Shown piece by piece: positions 49,259 through 60,954 of a stretch of 64,000 bases of DNA (its first letter is position 1; each line of letters starts with the position of its first letter). The notes beneath the pieces are model-generated. The model was not told where the DNA came from and did no database searches. It worked only from the letters and a program-made list of their open reading frames with translations. Location: positions 2,108,001 through 2,172,000 of the forward strand of contig NC_052475.1 in the NCBI RefSeq assembly GCF_009730915.1. Direction: 5' to 3'. The translations under genes were made by a program, and so were the position numbers. This DNA comes from Dioscorea cayenensis subsp. rotundata. Its lineage: Eukaryota > Streptophyta > Magnoliopsida > Dioscoreales > Dioscoreaceae.

Positions 49259-50420
49259 TAATAGAATTACGCAATCACATAACCCACTCATAGCTCGGGT
49301 GAGATAAACCACAAGTAAAATGCTCCTCCGCCGGTTCCTTGCCTTGCGCCGATGAGCCCTCACCACTTAACCAACTAAACACACACACACACACACACAC
49401 AAGCAACAAGAATTAAGTAGAAGAATGAAATAAGCAAACCTAGGACTAAATGCAATGTAACCCTAATTGAGGCCTAGGGTTGGCTCAAAACTGGGTTCAA
49501 GGGTTTTCATAGAATTCCTAAGGATCTTGGCTTCAATCCAAGCCAAAGAAACCAGAAAATCAAGAGAGATCCATCGATGCTACTGTAATACTACAATAAC
49601 GCAGGTTTCTTACTAGAGATAGGTTCAAAGATCTAACAAATCTTGAAGGGAAAAAGAGTACAAACACTTACCTTAAGCCTCTAGCACAAAACTTATAAGA
49701 AATGAAAGCAAGGAGAAAGCTTTTACAAGCTCACAACTAAACCCTAGATCTAAAATCCACAATCTAAGGAGAATAAAGAGATAGATAAGAAGAGAGTGCA
49801 TACCCTTAGATTCGAAGAAGAGAAGGTGAGGCTTCAATCTATTAAGAAGAAGGGGATCATCCAAGGCTTCCTTCTCCTTTAGGAGAAAACCAAGAGAATG
49901 AAAGGAAAAGAGGGAAGAAAGGGGTAAAAGGGTTAAGGTTCACAAAAGACCCAAAATACCCTCAAATCGAGGCTTGAAAAGCTGAAGCATGGGAGTGCTT
50001 CACACGTGATAATGCTACAGTACCACTGCTATAGTAGAGAGCACAAACTTTGATAAGGAAAAGCACGACGTGCTTTTCGATCATGCACTTTACAAAAAAT
50101 TGAAAATCTACACAAAACGAGAAGCATGGATAGTAGTCTTAGAGCATTGTCATGCTGAGCAAAGCACGACCGTACTTAGGGTATGCTTTTAGGCCGTGCA
50201 CTTTACAATTTGGTTGATTTCACACCGATAAAAGTCCCCAAACTTTGTTTTAAACTGCATGAGTATAAGCATGGCTTACACACGGGCGTGCTCGCACTTT
50301 TAGATTGAAAAACGACCAAAATGACTACTCTACAACTGCAAACTCCTCCAACTAAAAAAAAACTTTACAATACACTCGGAAAAATGACAAAACCGAAAAA
50401 AATGTCTTTAGTACCACATA
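48290..50420 (-). mobile_element. Diverged LTR-like block related to the solo LTR at 56338
   Basis: It shares an ordered set of short similarities with 56338-59100: the AGTGGTCTA-AAAACT-CTCTAAA stretch, TAGCCGTGGC-CGTGGCTA, CATTCCTATACC-GG-AA, and ACATGGTTTC-TAAATT. It includes (AT)n at 49211-49256 and (AC)n at 49380-49400. Neither ends nor target duplication could be placed, and no gag-pol is present. 49440-50330 may be unrelated insertion DNA. Confidence 0.4.
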
Positions 50421-51380
50421 AGAATTCTAGGTTTTTAATATTATTGGAATATTTTAGAATATTTAAATTATTTATCCATGAGGTTAGGTTATGACCGTAA
50501 ATTATGATAATTGTATTACTTTTCTTTTTTTAATAACAATATTGATTTAATTCTATCTATAATATATTATTATCAATTATAATTTTTATAATTTATATAT
50601 TTTATCAAAAAATATTGATTAAAACACGTGACAAATATATCAAACAAACATGATTGTTTGACACTACAAAAGTATCATAAATGATATAATATTCAAATAA
50701 TCGTGACATTATAAAAAAATTAATTTATGATATATTTTTTAACAACTATGTATGCTACAAGTCTTTATTTTCTTTTCTTGTGACATCTATGTTTTTATCG
50801 TCTTAATTGCATGATTAATGCATTTAATGATGAAATTATTATTTTTATTAGTGACGTATTTTCATCATCACCAAAATAGATGTTTATCACTAAATATTAT
50901 ATTATTTTACAAAAATATATATATAGTGACATTCAATATTTTTATGATGTTATTTTATTAAAAAATATGACAAATATTTTTGTTATTTATTATTTGAAAA
51001 TTAAAGGAATGTCACAAATGATAAAAATTTACCTTATATTTACTGACAATTCATAACATTTTATGACATATTGGCAAAAAGTTTTGTAATAAAAATGCAT
51101 GTCACTAATGATTATAAAATTGGTAACATATAATAATTTTGTCATATAAAAGGTATCATTGTGTGATTAACATGTAAATAGTTACATTAACCTTTTAGCA
51201 ACAGAGCAAAGGTGATGAAATATGGTGACGGCAAAAAAATATTACAAAATATTTTTAGCAATAAAAATATATTATTTTATGATATTATTATATATGTCAA
51301 TAATTGACAAACTTGTTGTATTATGGACCCAACCCAAACCCTAAATGGATCTCATGTTCCCTATAGGGATGCATCAAGGG
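50421..51380. other. AT-rich DNA with recurrent GTGACA/TGTCAC words
   Basis: GTGAC/GTCAC/GACA words recur every 30-60 bp in both orientations, beginning near CACTACAAAA at 50662. This resembles the subterminal repeats of CACTA-like or hAT-like non-autonomous elements, but matching ends were not found. No gene. Confidence 0.35.
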
Positions 51381-51384
51381 TCCC

Positions 51385-51770
51385 ATGTAGACTTGACCAC
51401 GGTTCAGTTCCGGTTCAGTTTCGGTTCGAAACCGCCGGTACCGATTTTATAAACTATAGAACCTGGACCAAACCATAGTCTTAAGGTTCTGGTTCTAGGA
51501 TCGGTTCCAATACGGTTCCGGTTCTAAATAATTTGGTTCCAATTAATTAAAAAATATAAAAAATTATATTATATATATTTTATTAAAAAAATAAAAATAG
51601 AACCAGAACCTGCGGTTAGGTTCTGATTTTCAACTCATAAGAATCTTAACCAAACCTTAAAGTTTTGGTTCAATGTTTCGGTTTGCAACCGGAACTATTT
51701 TTACTGTTCAGTTCCCAATAGTGTCGGTTCCGGTTTGATTCTACGATTCGAACTGGGATCTAGTCCCATA
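51385..51770. repeat. GGTTC/GAACC-rich inverted-repeat region
   Basis: Dense GGTTCCGGTTC-type words on the left (51395-51535) and GAACC/GGTTC words on the right (51600-51750) flank an A/T core. It looks like a hAT-type MITE or a relative. Target duplication not identified. Confidence 0.45.
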
Positions 51771-52393
51771 TTTCAAAGGGTGACTAATGAACCATCTTTG
51801 ATCATATGGGAAATTAATCAAGGGTGACTAATTTATCTTATTGGTAGATAATTTTTGTTTTATTTTTTTATTTAGAATTCAGTTATTATATCTTTAGTTT
51901 AACTAGGTTTGGCATCCTAGAGATATAAGGATGAGGGTTGACGGTTTTTTATTTTTTTATTTTTTTATTTTTATTTTTTGCAATGCATTAGATCCGAACA
52001 AAGTTTGCTTATTAGGTCTAATTAAAAGTTATATGTATTATATGCAATTATGCATGGGTCTCACAGCTATTTGGTGACTAACACACAAATGAAAATCCGT
52101 AATTATTGCCAAAACGTTTTACTTTAAATGTGAATTCTAATTTTTTTTTTAAATGTCTAACTATTCTAAACATTATTATAAAATGAATATCCTTGGATAT
52201 GAACAAATATAACTAGCCTAAGTGTATCATTTAGATTAGGTATAAAAGAGATATTGATGGTTTTCACTTGTCACATAACATTATGTTTATTTCAACTCAT
52301 GAATAGCATACACTTGCATGTTTTGGCTTTTCTTAATTGATACCATAATTTATTGCCAAATAAGTGTCATATTATTGTAAGCCCAAAAATGTC

Positions 52394-52449
<56 letters not shown>

Positions 52450-52591
52450 AGACAAATTTATCTTAATCAAGAGTGCTAAAATAAATAATTTTTTATTTGA
52501 CATGCCAATACAATGAATACATCATTGGTTTTAATTTTTTTTTATTATCATTTCAAATACATCGTTCATAAATTTTTCTAAGTTTCTGTTT

Positions 52592-52640
<49 letters not shown>

Positions 52641-52771
52641 ATATAATCTTGAAGAAAACATTTCATTGTTATTTTGTGAGTGCCCTCGCAATTGAAAGAG
52701 ATTTAGAGATTGTCATTAGACAATACTGTGTTAAATAAGAACAAACAAGATCTTAATTGAAATCGTTCTTT

Positions 52772-52814
<43 letters not shown>

Positions 52815-52983
52815 GGAAAGTTTTTTTTCAAATAATTTTTTCCTTTTTTAGATTTGGAAAGTTGTTCCTTGTCTGATGACTTTATTTTTAATTTATAATA
52901 ATTGCATAAACATCATCAGCATGCCATGTTGAATCTACCATTTTTCATTTACTTTTAAACGGAGGAATCAACCATAATGTGTT
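51771..52983. other. Spacer with large microsatellites
   Basis: (AAT)n at 52395-52448, (AT)n at about 52594-52634 and (CT)n at 52773-52812. No coding signal. Confidence 0.7.
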
Positions 52984-53112
52984 TTTGAATAATAGACGAC
53001 AAGCGCTGAACAGTATATGAACAGTATGGTGAACAGTACTATCGGGGGAGGAATTTGAACCCATGACCTCTCCTTATACTTTGGTGTCATACCATTGGGT
53101 TAAAGTAATTGA
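52984..53112 (-). mobile_element. tRNA-derived SINE, family copy A
   Basis: On the - strand: TAACCCAATGGTATGACAC (A-box-like), then GGTTCAAATTCC (B box), and a 3' end with CTTGTCGTCTATTATTCAAA. The same structure recurs at 60706-60845. The two copies share the start, both boxes and the terminal block, with a different middle, as expected of separate insertions of one SINE family. Confidence 0.7.
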
Positions 53113-53113
53113 T

Positions 53114-53150
<37 letters not shown>

Positions 53151-53292
53151 GAATTATATTGTGTTTTTTTTTGTTTGAAATATATAATGTGTTTTATTTA
53201 TGATTGAGTTAAAGTAATTGATCTTTATATATATATATATATATATTATGAATTATATTGTGTTTTTTTTGTTTGAAATATATAATTTATAG
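53097..53292. repeat. Tandem duplication, about 109-bp period, with AT tracts
   Basis: 'gttaaagtaattgatcttta' (AT)n then 'tatgaattatattgtg' and T-run plus 'gtttgaaatatataat' occurs twice (53097-53190 and 53206-53288). The copies differ mainly in AT tract length. The first unit includes the 5' end of SINE copy A. Confidence 0.8.
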
Positions 53293-54495
53293 CACCCCTA
53301 CAATAGTTGACCTACCTGTGGGTTATCCACATTTTTCCTAAAAAAAACTTTTTTATAGTTACACATTTGCACTTGTAGGTTGTAGATTTGTAAAGCAAGA
53401 TGAATAATTTATCTAATTAAACAAATTTACCAACATTTTCTCACTAGTACGAGTTTGACGTTTGATGTTTTCATAAATTTTTAAATCTTGACATCAGCCC
53501 ACCAAGTTAAAATAGGCCCAGTCCATGACCAAAAGCAGCATACCATCTTCTGCATACATGCTTGCCAATCTTCAATCTATTCTATACATGACTCTATTTA
53601 TATTTATTCATTTACTTGGAATGGATCTAGTCGTATCATTTTCTTTCACTGATGCTATCATTTGAACTCGATTAACATTCTAATCATGAATCATACCAAA
53701 ATTTAGTCATGCTAATCTTATTTAACATTCTTCCTCTCAAAATGAATCAAATAAAAAATATTACATATTCATGGGGTTAAGGATGACCAAATATTTATAA
53801 TAACAATAATTACTTTGAGATCCCTATAAAAATTATTAAGAATTTATTTTTTAGTTGCCCGCTCTTGATGTGTCACCTTGGGCAGACCAAGGCCCGAAAC
53901 CAATAATAGTAATAGATCATAAATAAAAAAAATAAAAAATAATAATTAAAAAAATCTCTCTCACGGACACACATATATACATACATATATGGTGCCCATG
54001 AAATTATATATTTAATTTTAAAATTTTTCTAGGTTTATTTGCAAATATATCTTAAGTTATTACTCCATATTAGACAGATGAATTGGAGGTATAAAGATTT
54101 TTTTTAAAAAAAATCGATAAAAAAATTATAAATAATTAAATTTATAGGCTTTTTTTTTAATAAGTATTTCATTTTTATAAATATTTAATTTTTAAAATAA
54201 AAATATGTATAAAATCATAATCCTATAAATATCTTTATATATATATATATATCTTTATCTTTATCCCTTCAAATCATAAATTACCACATTAGAATACATC
54301 CCTGTGAATCCTCTTCGCCCAATTAATACCTCTATAATTAATTCACTTAAATTGAAAAATACAATAAAAACTTAGAATGTTTGATAGTTGTTTGAAGAGA
54401 AAAAAATAGATGAATAATATATATTATTAAGTCTTAAATTGTTGTTATTATTTAAATAAAGTGAGCAAGATCACTTGTGTCAGTTATTGTGAGAG
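53293..54495. other. Intergenic DNA, no gene seen
   Basis: AT-rich, with long A/T runs and an AT tract at about 54236-54252. No coding or RNA gene recognised. Confidence 0.55.
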
Positions 54496-54499
54496 AGTT

Positions 54500-54577
54500 G
54501 AATCCTGGGTGACCGATAGCGAAGTAGTACCGTGAGGAAAAGGTGAAAAGAACCCCCATCGGGGAGTGAAATAGAAC
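54500..54577 (+). pseudogene. Plastid 23S rRNA fragment in the nucleus (NUPT)
   Basis: The stretch GGGTGACCGATAGCGAAGTA, then GTACCGTGAG-AAAGGTGAAAAG, then AACCCCCATCGGGGAGTGAA matches the conserved region of bacterial/plastid-type 23S rRNA. One base differs from the usual GAGGGAAAGG (here gaggaaaagg). Only about 78 bp remain. It could be mitochondrial, but 'gcgaagtagtaccg' is as I remember the plastid form. Confidence 0.75.
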
Positions 54578-54654
54578 TACTCAATAATTTCACATTTTCT
54601 TTTTTTGTTGTAAATTAAGTAATTTAGAAACTCAAAGTCAAAAGAAGAATGAAT

Positions 54655-54845
54655 TAATGAAAGGTTAGTCCTCTCTGTGAACTTGAGTAAGGAGTAGCCT
54701 TTGCAGGGTTTTATTGAACTTTGAAAGAACCTCTCTTTCTTTATTTGGTATAACTACTTGTGCCGGATGAGAGGAAACCTTCACGTCCGATTTTTAAGGG
54801 GGGAACCCAATCTTATAGGAACCTATCTCGATTTTCCTTCATCTC
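54655..54845 (+). pseudogene. Plastid-like group II intron 3' end fragment
   Basis: 'tgccggatgagaggaaacc' followed by 'ttcacgtccga' has the form of group II intron domain V (GCCG-GA-GAG-GAAA-hairpin). It is followed by AGGGGGGAACC and a stretch resembling an intron/exon junction. I think of rpoC1 but am not certain. Together with the 23S piece 80 bp upstream this suggests a rearranged nuclear insertion of plastid DNA. Confidence 0.5.
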
Positions 54846-55754
54846 TCACTCGCTAAGGAAGTGATCTAAGTTACCATCATTCTATTGCAAACGTGGTTGA
54901 AACCATTCATTTCAATTATATATTACTCAATCAATTTAATGTAATTAAAATAAAAATCAAATCATTAGCTAATCATAGTTTTAATTATTTATATAAAAAA
55001 GAGAAATTACAAAAACAAAACACTACAGTTTCAGAAGGTTTAAGAGTAATGCTATATCAAGTGAACCAGTCACACGAACCAGCCACACAACTGATGTGGC
55101 TGGTGGTGACGTGGCTGGTTCTCTCTTCTCATTATTTTTTTTTTAATTTAAAAAGAATGAGAACGACTTTAGTTATCTCTATCACGTGGCTCTCTCTTTC
55201 TCTCTCATGTCTTGTTCTCTCTCCTCATTATTGATGGTTTCACACTCAACCGTTTCCATTTCCCTCCTTTGTCTTCTTCCTGCGTTGTCTTGAGTTTCAA
55301 TTTCCCTCTGTGTTTTTCAATCCTTCATTTTCTCAAGTAGTGGTATGCTGGTTTGATAGTAAGATGAACAAGAGTTTCCTTTGATTATCTGGTCACTAAG
55401 CATGTACATAACGACTCACTGATGGTTTTAAGCTAAGGCATTGACTAAATCTATTGATTGATGGCAAGGCTTATAAATTGGTATTTTGTTTGATTTTATT
55501 GCATATCTGGAACTGTGACACTGTCTTAACGCTCAAAGTTTACAGGCAGACAAAAGATACAGAACTTCAGCACAACAAATATTGTTAGTCTGAATGCCAT
55601 GAAATCATCTGAAATTTCTCCTTGTACACCCAATCTTGTATTTTCTTGTAATAATATCAATACAAAGGCCATCCCCTTAATTTATTTTTTTTTAAAATAC
55701 ATGTAAATATATGAATGTTGAACAAACCCATGCAAAGGAGCAGTAGCAGCAACA

Positions 55755-55918
55755 TCACATCTTGGAGAAGTTGGGCTTGCGTTTTTTTGGAGCTTGAGAG
55801 CACTGACTTCCTCCAGGTCCCCGCGACCTCAACATCCCGGCATTCCACGTGGCCACGTAGTCCAACCCATTCTCAACCGCCATGTCTCTGCTCTTCATTA
55901 TCACCGCCTTCGTCCCCC
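55755..55918 (-). pseudogene. Captured dienoyl-CoA isomerase fragment, C-terminal part
   Basis: On the - strand: GTKAVIMKSRDMAVENGLDY, VATWNAGML, then after a small shift DLEEVSALKLQKKRKPNFSK and a stop (55755-55757). This matches the C-terminus of plant peroxisomal delta3,5-delta2,4-dienoyl-CoA isomerase (enoyl-CoA hydratase superfamily; beta-oxidation of unsaturated fatty acids). The end SKM is close to a peroxisomal SKL signal. Confidence 0.8.
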
Positions 55919-56052
55919 ATCAGCGTCGTGGCACGCCGCAGCCTAGCTCGAACACCACCACCCACAAATCTCTTTCATCTTCTCTATTTTTTTTTCTATT
56001 AAAAATTGAAAATTTAAGAATTCAAATCACGATGCACGTAAATGACAAGATT

Positions 56053-56241
56053 ACCCTTGGCCAGTGCGAAGATGCCCTCGTCCATCTTTGCCGGGTCGGG
56101 CGAAAACCCTGGAAACGAGCCCCATCGCCTTTGCTGTGAGCGCGAGATCCATGGCGTTGCCGAAGCCGACGATCTTGGGAAGCCGCTGCAGTGTTCCGAG
56201 ATTCGCGACCAGTCCCATATCCACCTCTTTGACCGCAAAGT
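56053..56241 (-). pseudogene. Captured dienoyl-CoA isomerase fragment, central part
   Basis: On the - strand: VKEVDMGLVANLGTLQRLPK, IVGFGNAMDLALT, then KAMGLVSRVFA. In the family the form is REVDLGLTADLGTLQRLP and GNAMELALT, followed by about 15 residues (GRRFSG-EAKE) that are missing here before the GLVSRVF. The catalytic-region acidic residues of the EVD segment are visible. The fragment precedes the C-terminal one in the correct order on the same strand. Confidence 0.83.
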
Positions 56242-56289
56242 GAGCTGGTGATGTGGTAGCTGGGAACCAAGAGAAGGGAGAACGAGACA

Positions 56290-56320
<31 letters not shown>

Positions 56321-56337
56321 AGGAACCGAAAGGGGAG

Positions 56338-59100
56338 TGTCACACCCACCCCTTCCACCGAGGTAAATGTGGCACCCATCAGTTAAAAATCCCTTTTAAC
56401 TGGAAACTGACGCCTCTCAAAAACCAAATCAAACTTACTAAATCACATTTTACAACTTCACACCAACTACGGGGTTCAAATACATAAATACCATGAATCT
56501 GATAACTCAAATTTGCGGGTACAACCGCTACTGAGATCACAACAACAATAAATAGAAAGAAAGATATGGGACCCACTGCAATCTTGGACTCAACCCCGAC
56601 TAGCACTATAGTCGAGCAGGCAATCTAGGGTCCTTCTCCTGCACTCTGACGACATTCGAGTTGGTCGGTAGTGGCTTAATAATTTTAAATACTTAAATAC
56701 AATGTATATAAAGTATATAAATACCAATCTGCTCAAATAATTTTTCCAACTTTTCCAAAAATACCGAATTCTAGCAAAAATACAATTCTTAAAGAACTCT
56801 TGAAACATAAATTCAACATAAATCAACATCAATTTGATTTTTCTCGGGAAAACACAAATTTTGTGAGAGTCCCGGTCTCATCACAGATTCAAAAAAATAT
56901 AACATAAATCTCAAATTCAAAAATAAAGCAATACCCAACACTCACCCAGAGATAACATGGTCTAGAAAACTCTCTAAACCCTCGCAGTGGCACGGCTAGG
57001 GTTCGAGCCGTCAAGGAACTCATGTCCCTAACGTTGACCCATCGGTTCACCCGGTCGGTGACCCCGGCTACCCGATGAATATCCGATCGAGGGCTCTCGC
57101 TCCCACCGAGCGGCCCTCGTAGAAATCAATACTCGGGTCCACCACGCCACCTCTAAAGGTCGGCCCGTGGGGACCCACTACTGCGATAGTCGGGCCTTAG
57201 CCCGCCGTCACGTCGAACCATCAAGTAAATATAGCAATAATACCATATGTATAAATCATAACACAGGATCCTTTTCCAGGACAAGTATTCACATCACGGA
57301 AATAAACATTATTTTTCCACAAAGCCAATGCCAAAAAGTATAACCATGCATAATACCGATGAAAGATCCATGATACCATTCCTATACCGGGGAATGAAAA
57401 CCAATTCTACTAACAATCGCCGATAAAACATCTTTAATATGCTCACATGGTTTCGTAAAATTACTCCAAATCAAAGCATATATACCCATCAAAAATAAAT
57501 ACAAGAATTGAATAATTAAATCACATATACATGTATTTTCACTATTCACAAATACGTATAATTATACAAAACTGATGTATCAATACGGTTATCATGGCAC
57601 ATCGTAGGAAAATAAATATAAGTATATTTCGACCTTATACGCAATTAAACATGATAAAATGAAATACTTAAACATTTATTTCCAAAATACTAGCCATTAA
57701 ACAATTATTTCAAAATAATAATAATAATTTATTTATTTAAAATAATAGCCACTACCAACTCACCTGGTCTCCTTGGGTTTCTTGCTAGACCTGGAACTCC
57801 CTTCCAAAACTGAACAACACCTAATAGAATAATATAATAAAAATAAATAACATATTTAAACTCAAAAGAAAATACAAAAATAATAATCAACTCTCTATTG
57901 GGCCCACTCACTCCAATCGGTTAAAACCCGACCTCGCATAGTCCAATTGGCTTTCAGTTAAACCAACTCAGTTTAGACTAAACACAGCTAAACCAATCTG
58001 AACCAATCTTAATTCCCCTGAACCAAGCTTAATTGCACTGAACCAAACTCAATTTCACTGAACCAGCTTGAACCAATTCAATTCTTATTCAAAATCCATT
58101 GAACCAACTTGGTTCAGTCCAAAACCCTTAACCTAAAATCAACTGAACCAAACCCAACCCATTTCAACTTGATTTGATCAAGCCCAACTCAACCAAATCA
58201 ACTCAACTCAACCAAATCAACTTGGCTAACTCAACCAATTCAATCTAACCATCATCATTAACACATTAATCATCATCACCATCAATTTAATTAATCAAAC
58301 CAAACCCTAATCTCGGTGCTACAGTGATTGCTACAGTGATTCCGGCAATCTCATCTCCATTTTCAAGGAATTTCATCACAAATATAAGGTTTTTTTCCAA
58401 ACAACTTCAAGTATTCAACATCAATCAACAATAAACCATGCTTTTACCATTCAAAACCAAACTAAACTCATAAAACAAGCTAAAAATTTAGCATGGTTGC
58501 TCAAGCTTTTTTTAATTAAAATTTATACATCATTTAAACCAAAATAAACCTTACCAAGGACTCCGCGAACTCTCTCCGGCGATCTCCAAGTTCTCCACCC
58601 TCAAATATCCTATTTTTCCTCTCATTTCTTCATCCTTCTCTCGAGATCTGTAGCACAAAGATGGAGAAGAAGATGAACCATCAAAATCTAGAGTTTTTCT
58701 CCAACTTAAGTTTTTCAGCCGAAATTCACTTTTTAGTCCCTCAAAATATAATTTCTTACAAAACAGTTCCTGAAAAAAACTCACAAATGGTCCCTGAATT
58801 ATAAAAATAATATTCTCAAAAGGTCCTTTCAAATTACCCAATGGTCCTTGGATTATAACACAATATTCCAAATGATCCCTTCCATCTTACCTTTCAGTCC
58901 TCGGTTTCCATAAACATTTCATGTCCATCCTTTTCATTTATTCTTTAACCCAAAATCTTTTAAAAACTTTTACACTTAGGTCCTTATTTTTTCCACTTGG
59001 GGTTTCTCAACAAGATTACTCTGTAGAAAAATCTTACTGCAACTATAGTAATACCTTGAATATATTTTCCAACAGGTATCCAAAGGTTCAGGGTATTACA
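56338..59100 (-). mobile_element. Solo LTR, 2.76 kb, probably Ty3/gypsy
   Basis: Begins TGTCACACCC and ends GGTATTACA on the + strand, flanked by perfect GGGAG (56333-56337 and 59101-59105). The ends TG...CA with a 5-bp duplication define an LTR. On the - strand it starts TGTAATACCCTGA and ends GGGTGTGACA, the usual orientation for chromovirus/Tekay-like LTRs. No internal gag-pol or second LTR is present, so it arose by LTR-LTR recombination. Contents include a GC-rich block at 56990-57225 and an AACCAA-rich stretch at 57900-58230. The open frames inside are not genes. Confidence 0.88.
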
Positions 59101-59389
59101 GGGAGTGCCCGCTTTGATCGGGGGCACAGCAGAGAAGGAAAGGGCGGCGCGGTCAGGATTGGTGGTGTAGGATAATCGCCGGTGGAGCTGGTGATGTGGT
59201 AGCTGGGAATCGAGATGGGAGAACGAGACAGGAGAGAGAAAGAGAGAGCCACGTGATAGAGATAACTAAAGTCGTTCTCATTCTTTTTAAATTAAAAAAA
59301 AATAATGAGGAGAGAGAACCAGCCACATCAGTTGTGTGGCTGGTTCGTGTGACTGGTTCGCTTGATATAGCATTATTCTTTAAAAAATG

Positions 59390-60393
59390 AGTAATGCTAT
59401 ATCGGACGAAATGCTGGTCCGAAACAACGGGCAGAATGACGTGGATGCCTATGTGGCATCCACGTCATCCCACTTTCTCTCTTTGGTCTTCAAGAGAAAA
59501 ATGAGAACTCGTTTTTTCTCAAATATTCGTCTGTCTCTGAAGCCATTCCTCGCCGTCTTGCCTGAAGCTTGAAGCCACAGGCACCGTCGCCGACGTCGCC
59601 ACTTTCGGCGCTGTGAAGCCCTTCCTCGTCGTCTCGCCTGACGCCACATGCCCCGTCACCACCGTCGCCGCCATGAAGTCTTTCCTCGCTTTCTCACTTG
59701 ACGCCACCGGCACATCGTCGCTGACGTCGCCACTTACACTGCCACCAACAGACTCGAGATCATTAGCTATTCATCACTCTCCGCGGCTGAGATCATCAGC
59801 TATTCATCCCTCTCCGCGGCTGCCCGCTTGACGCCACTGCCATCGCCGACGTCATCGCTGCCAACTAATCAATTTGTTTATGTTTTTTGCTTTTCTTCCA
59901 TGTTGATGAAGTAGACATAGTTTGGTAATTTAAAACCAGGCAAGTTCATGCAAAGAATGAGGAGAAATCATCCCTTGATTCTTCATCAAAGACCATGAAT
60001 TATCTTCTCATTTATCACCTTAAAACATCAAGTTTTCCTTGAAAAAAAACACCCAAAATGCAATTCCAAAGATTAAGCTTAAAAGACAATGATCTTCTTC
60101 GGAGCGTGTAGCGGAAAAAGCTAGTGTTCTTGATCTTAGAGCCACACAAAGAAGAAAGAAGTACTCAGACCATTAGCCACCTTCTCAGGAGAAGGAAAAA
60201 TGTTAAGGCTTTGATGCTCCGCAATGGAGTTTGGAGCTTTGATCTCGACTTCGTTGGCGGCGATGGCAGTGACATCGGCGATAATGCTGGTGGTGAGACA
60301 GCAAGGGTGGTGTGAGTGGATAGATGTTGGTCATTCGGTCTATTGTTTTGGTCTATTGTTTCGGACCAAGTTTTCGTCCCATATAGCATTACT
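59390..60393. mobile_element. Second TIR element, 1.0 kb, abutting the first
   Basis: Ends AGTAATGCTATATCGGACGA (left) and, on the other strand, AGTAATGCTATATGGGACGA (right), both followed by GGTCCGAAACAA. Flanks TTTAAAAAATG and TTTAAAAAATA form a 10-11 bp duplication with one mismatch. The left half (59530-59860) is GC-rich: a degenerate repeat of 'gaagcccttcctcg' and 'cgcctgacgccac', and a direct repeat of 'agctattcatc-ctctccgc' (59765-59820). Its source is unknown. A perfect palindrome around GTGGATGCC/GGCATCCAC lies at 59440-59469. Confidence 0.78.
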
Positions 60394-60705
60394 TTTAAAA
60401 AATAGGGCATATGCTTTTATTTTTTTCATTTAAAAATTTATGTTTTATTCAGTTAAAAAGCTATTAATTGTGTTAATTTATAAGAGCAATTATGATAATT
60501 TACTTAAATCCCCATTTGATATACTTTACATTTATTCTCTTTAAAAAATTATAAATTAGAAACGTGTGCCAAATATTAAGTTCCTTTTGTTTGCTGCTAA
60601 AGAGGTTTTTTTTATATCAAATGAAGTTTAAAATGAATCAACTGAATTGCCTCCTACAATATAAGTAAGCTTAACATTGGTATATAGTTAACATTTTTTT
60701 TTAAT
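60394..60705. other. AT-rich spacer, no gene seen
   Basis: No coding signal or recognised repeat. Confidence 0.6.
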
Positions 60706-60850
60706 TTTTTGAATAATAGACGACAAGCGTCTTTTTTATATGAATATTTAGGTGTATGAATAGTTGGTGGACAGTAATGTCAAGGAAGGGATTTGAACCC
60801 TTGAGCTCCTCCTTATATTTAGATGTCATACCATTGGACTATCCAATGGT
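60706..60850 (-). mobile_element. tRNA-derived SINE, family copy B
   Basis: On the - strand: AGTCCAATGGTATGACATC (A-box-like), GGGTTCAAATCCCTTCC (B box) and the terminal GACGCTTGTCGTCTATTATT block shared with copy A at 52984-53112. A T-rich/A-rich tract adjoins the 3' end. Confidence 0.72.
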
Positions 60851-60954
60851 TGGATAAAACACATAAATTATAAATAGAAAAAATCAGAACATACATTTTT
60901 TTTTGTTTGGTAAAATCACAAGATTTTTCTTTGTAATTATTTAAAAATATCTAA

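Larger units (their letters stand above)
55045..59377. mobile_element. Long-TIR Pack-MULE-like element, split by a solo LTR
   Basis: Inverted ends of about 180 bp. The left (55045-55228) begins AGTAATGCTATATCAAGTGA; the right (other strand, 59377 down to about 59205) begins AATAATGCTATATCAAGCGA. Both continue with ACCAGTCACACGAACCAGCC, then an A/T stretch, GAATGAGAACGACTTTAG and CACGTGGCTCTCTCTTTCTC. Removing the solo LTR and one GGGAG leaves about 1.57 kb. The interior carries pieces of a dienoyl-CoA isomerase gene and no transposase. A clear target duplication was not found. A Mutator-like class is inferred from TIR length and captured gene sequence. Confidence 0.75.

Noticed and set aside
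48290-50420. Complete LTR retrotransposon
   Set aside because: Only LTR-like similarity to the solo LTR at 56338; no gag, protease, RT or integrase signature in the block.
50660-51320. Possible CACTA element
   Set aside because: CACTACAAAA is present at the left, but no matching TTTTGTAGTG-type right end or three-base duplication was found.
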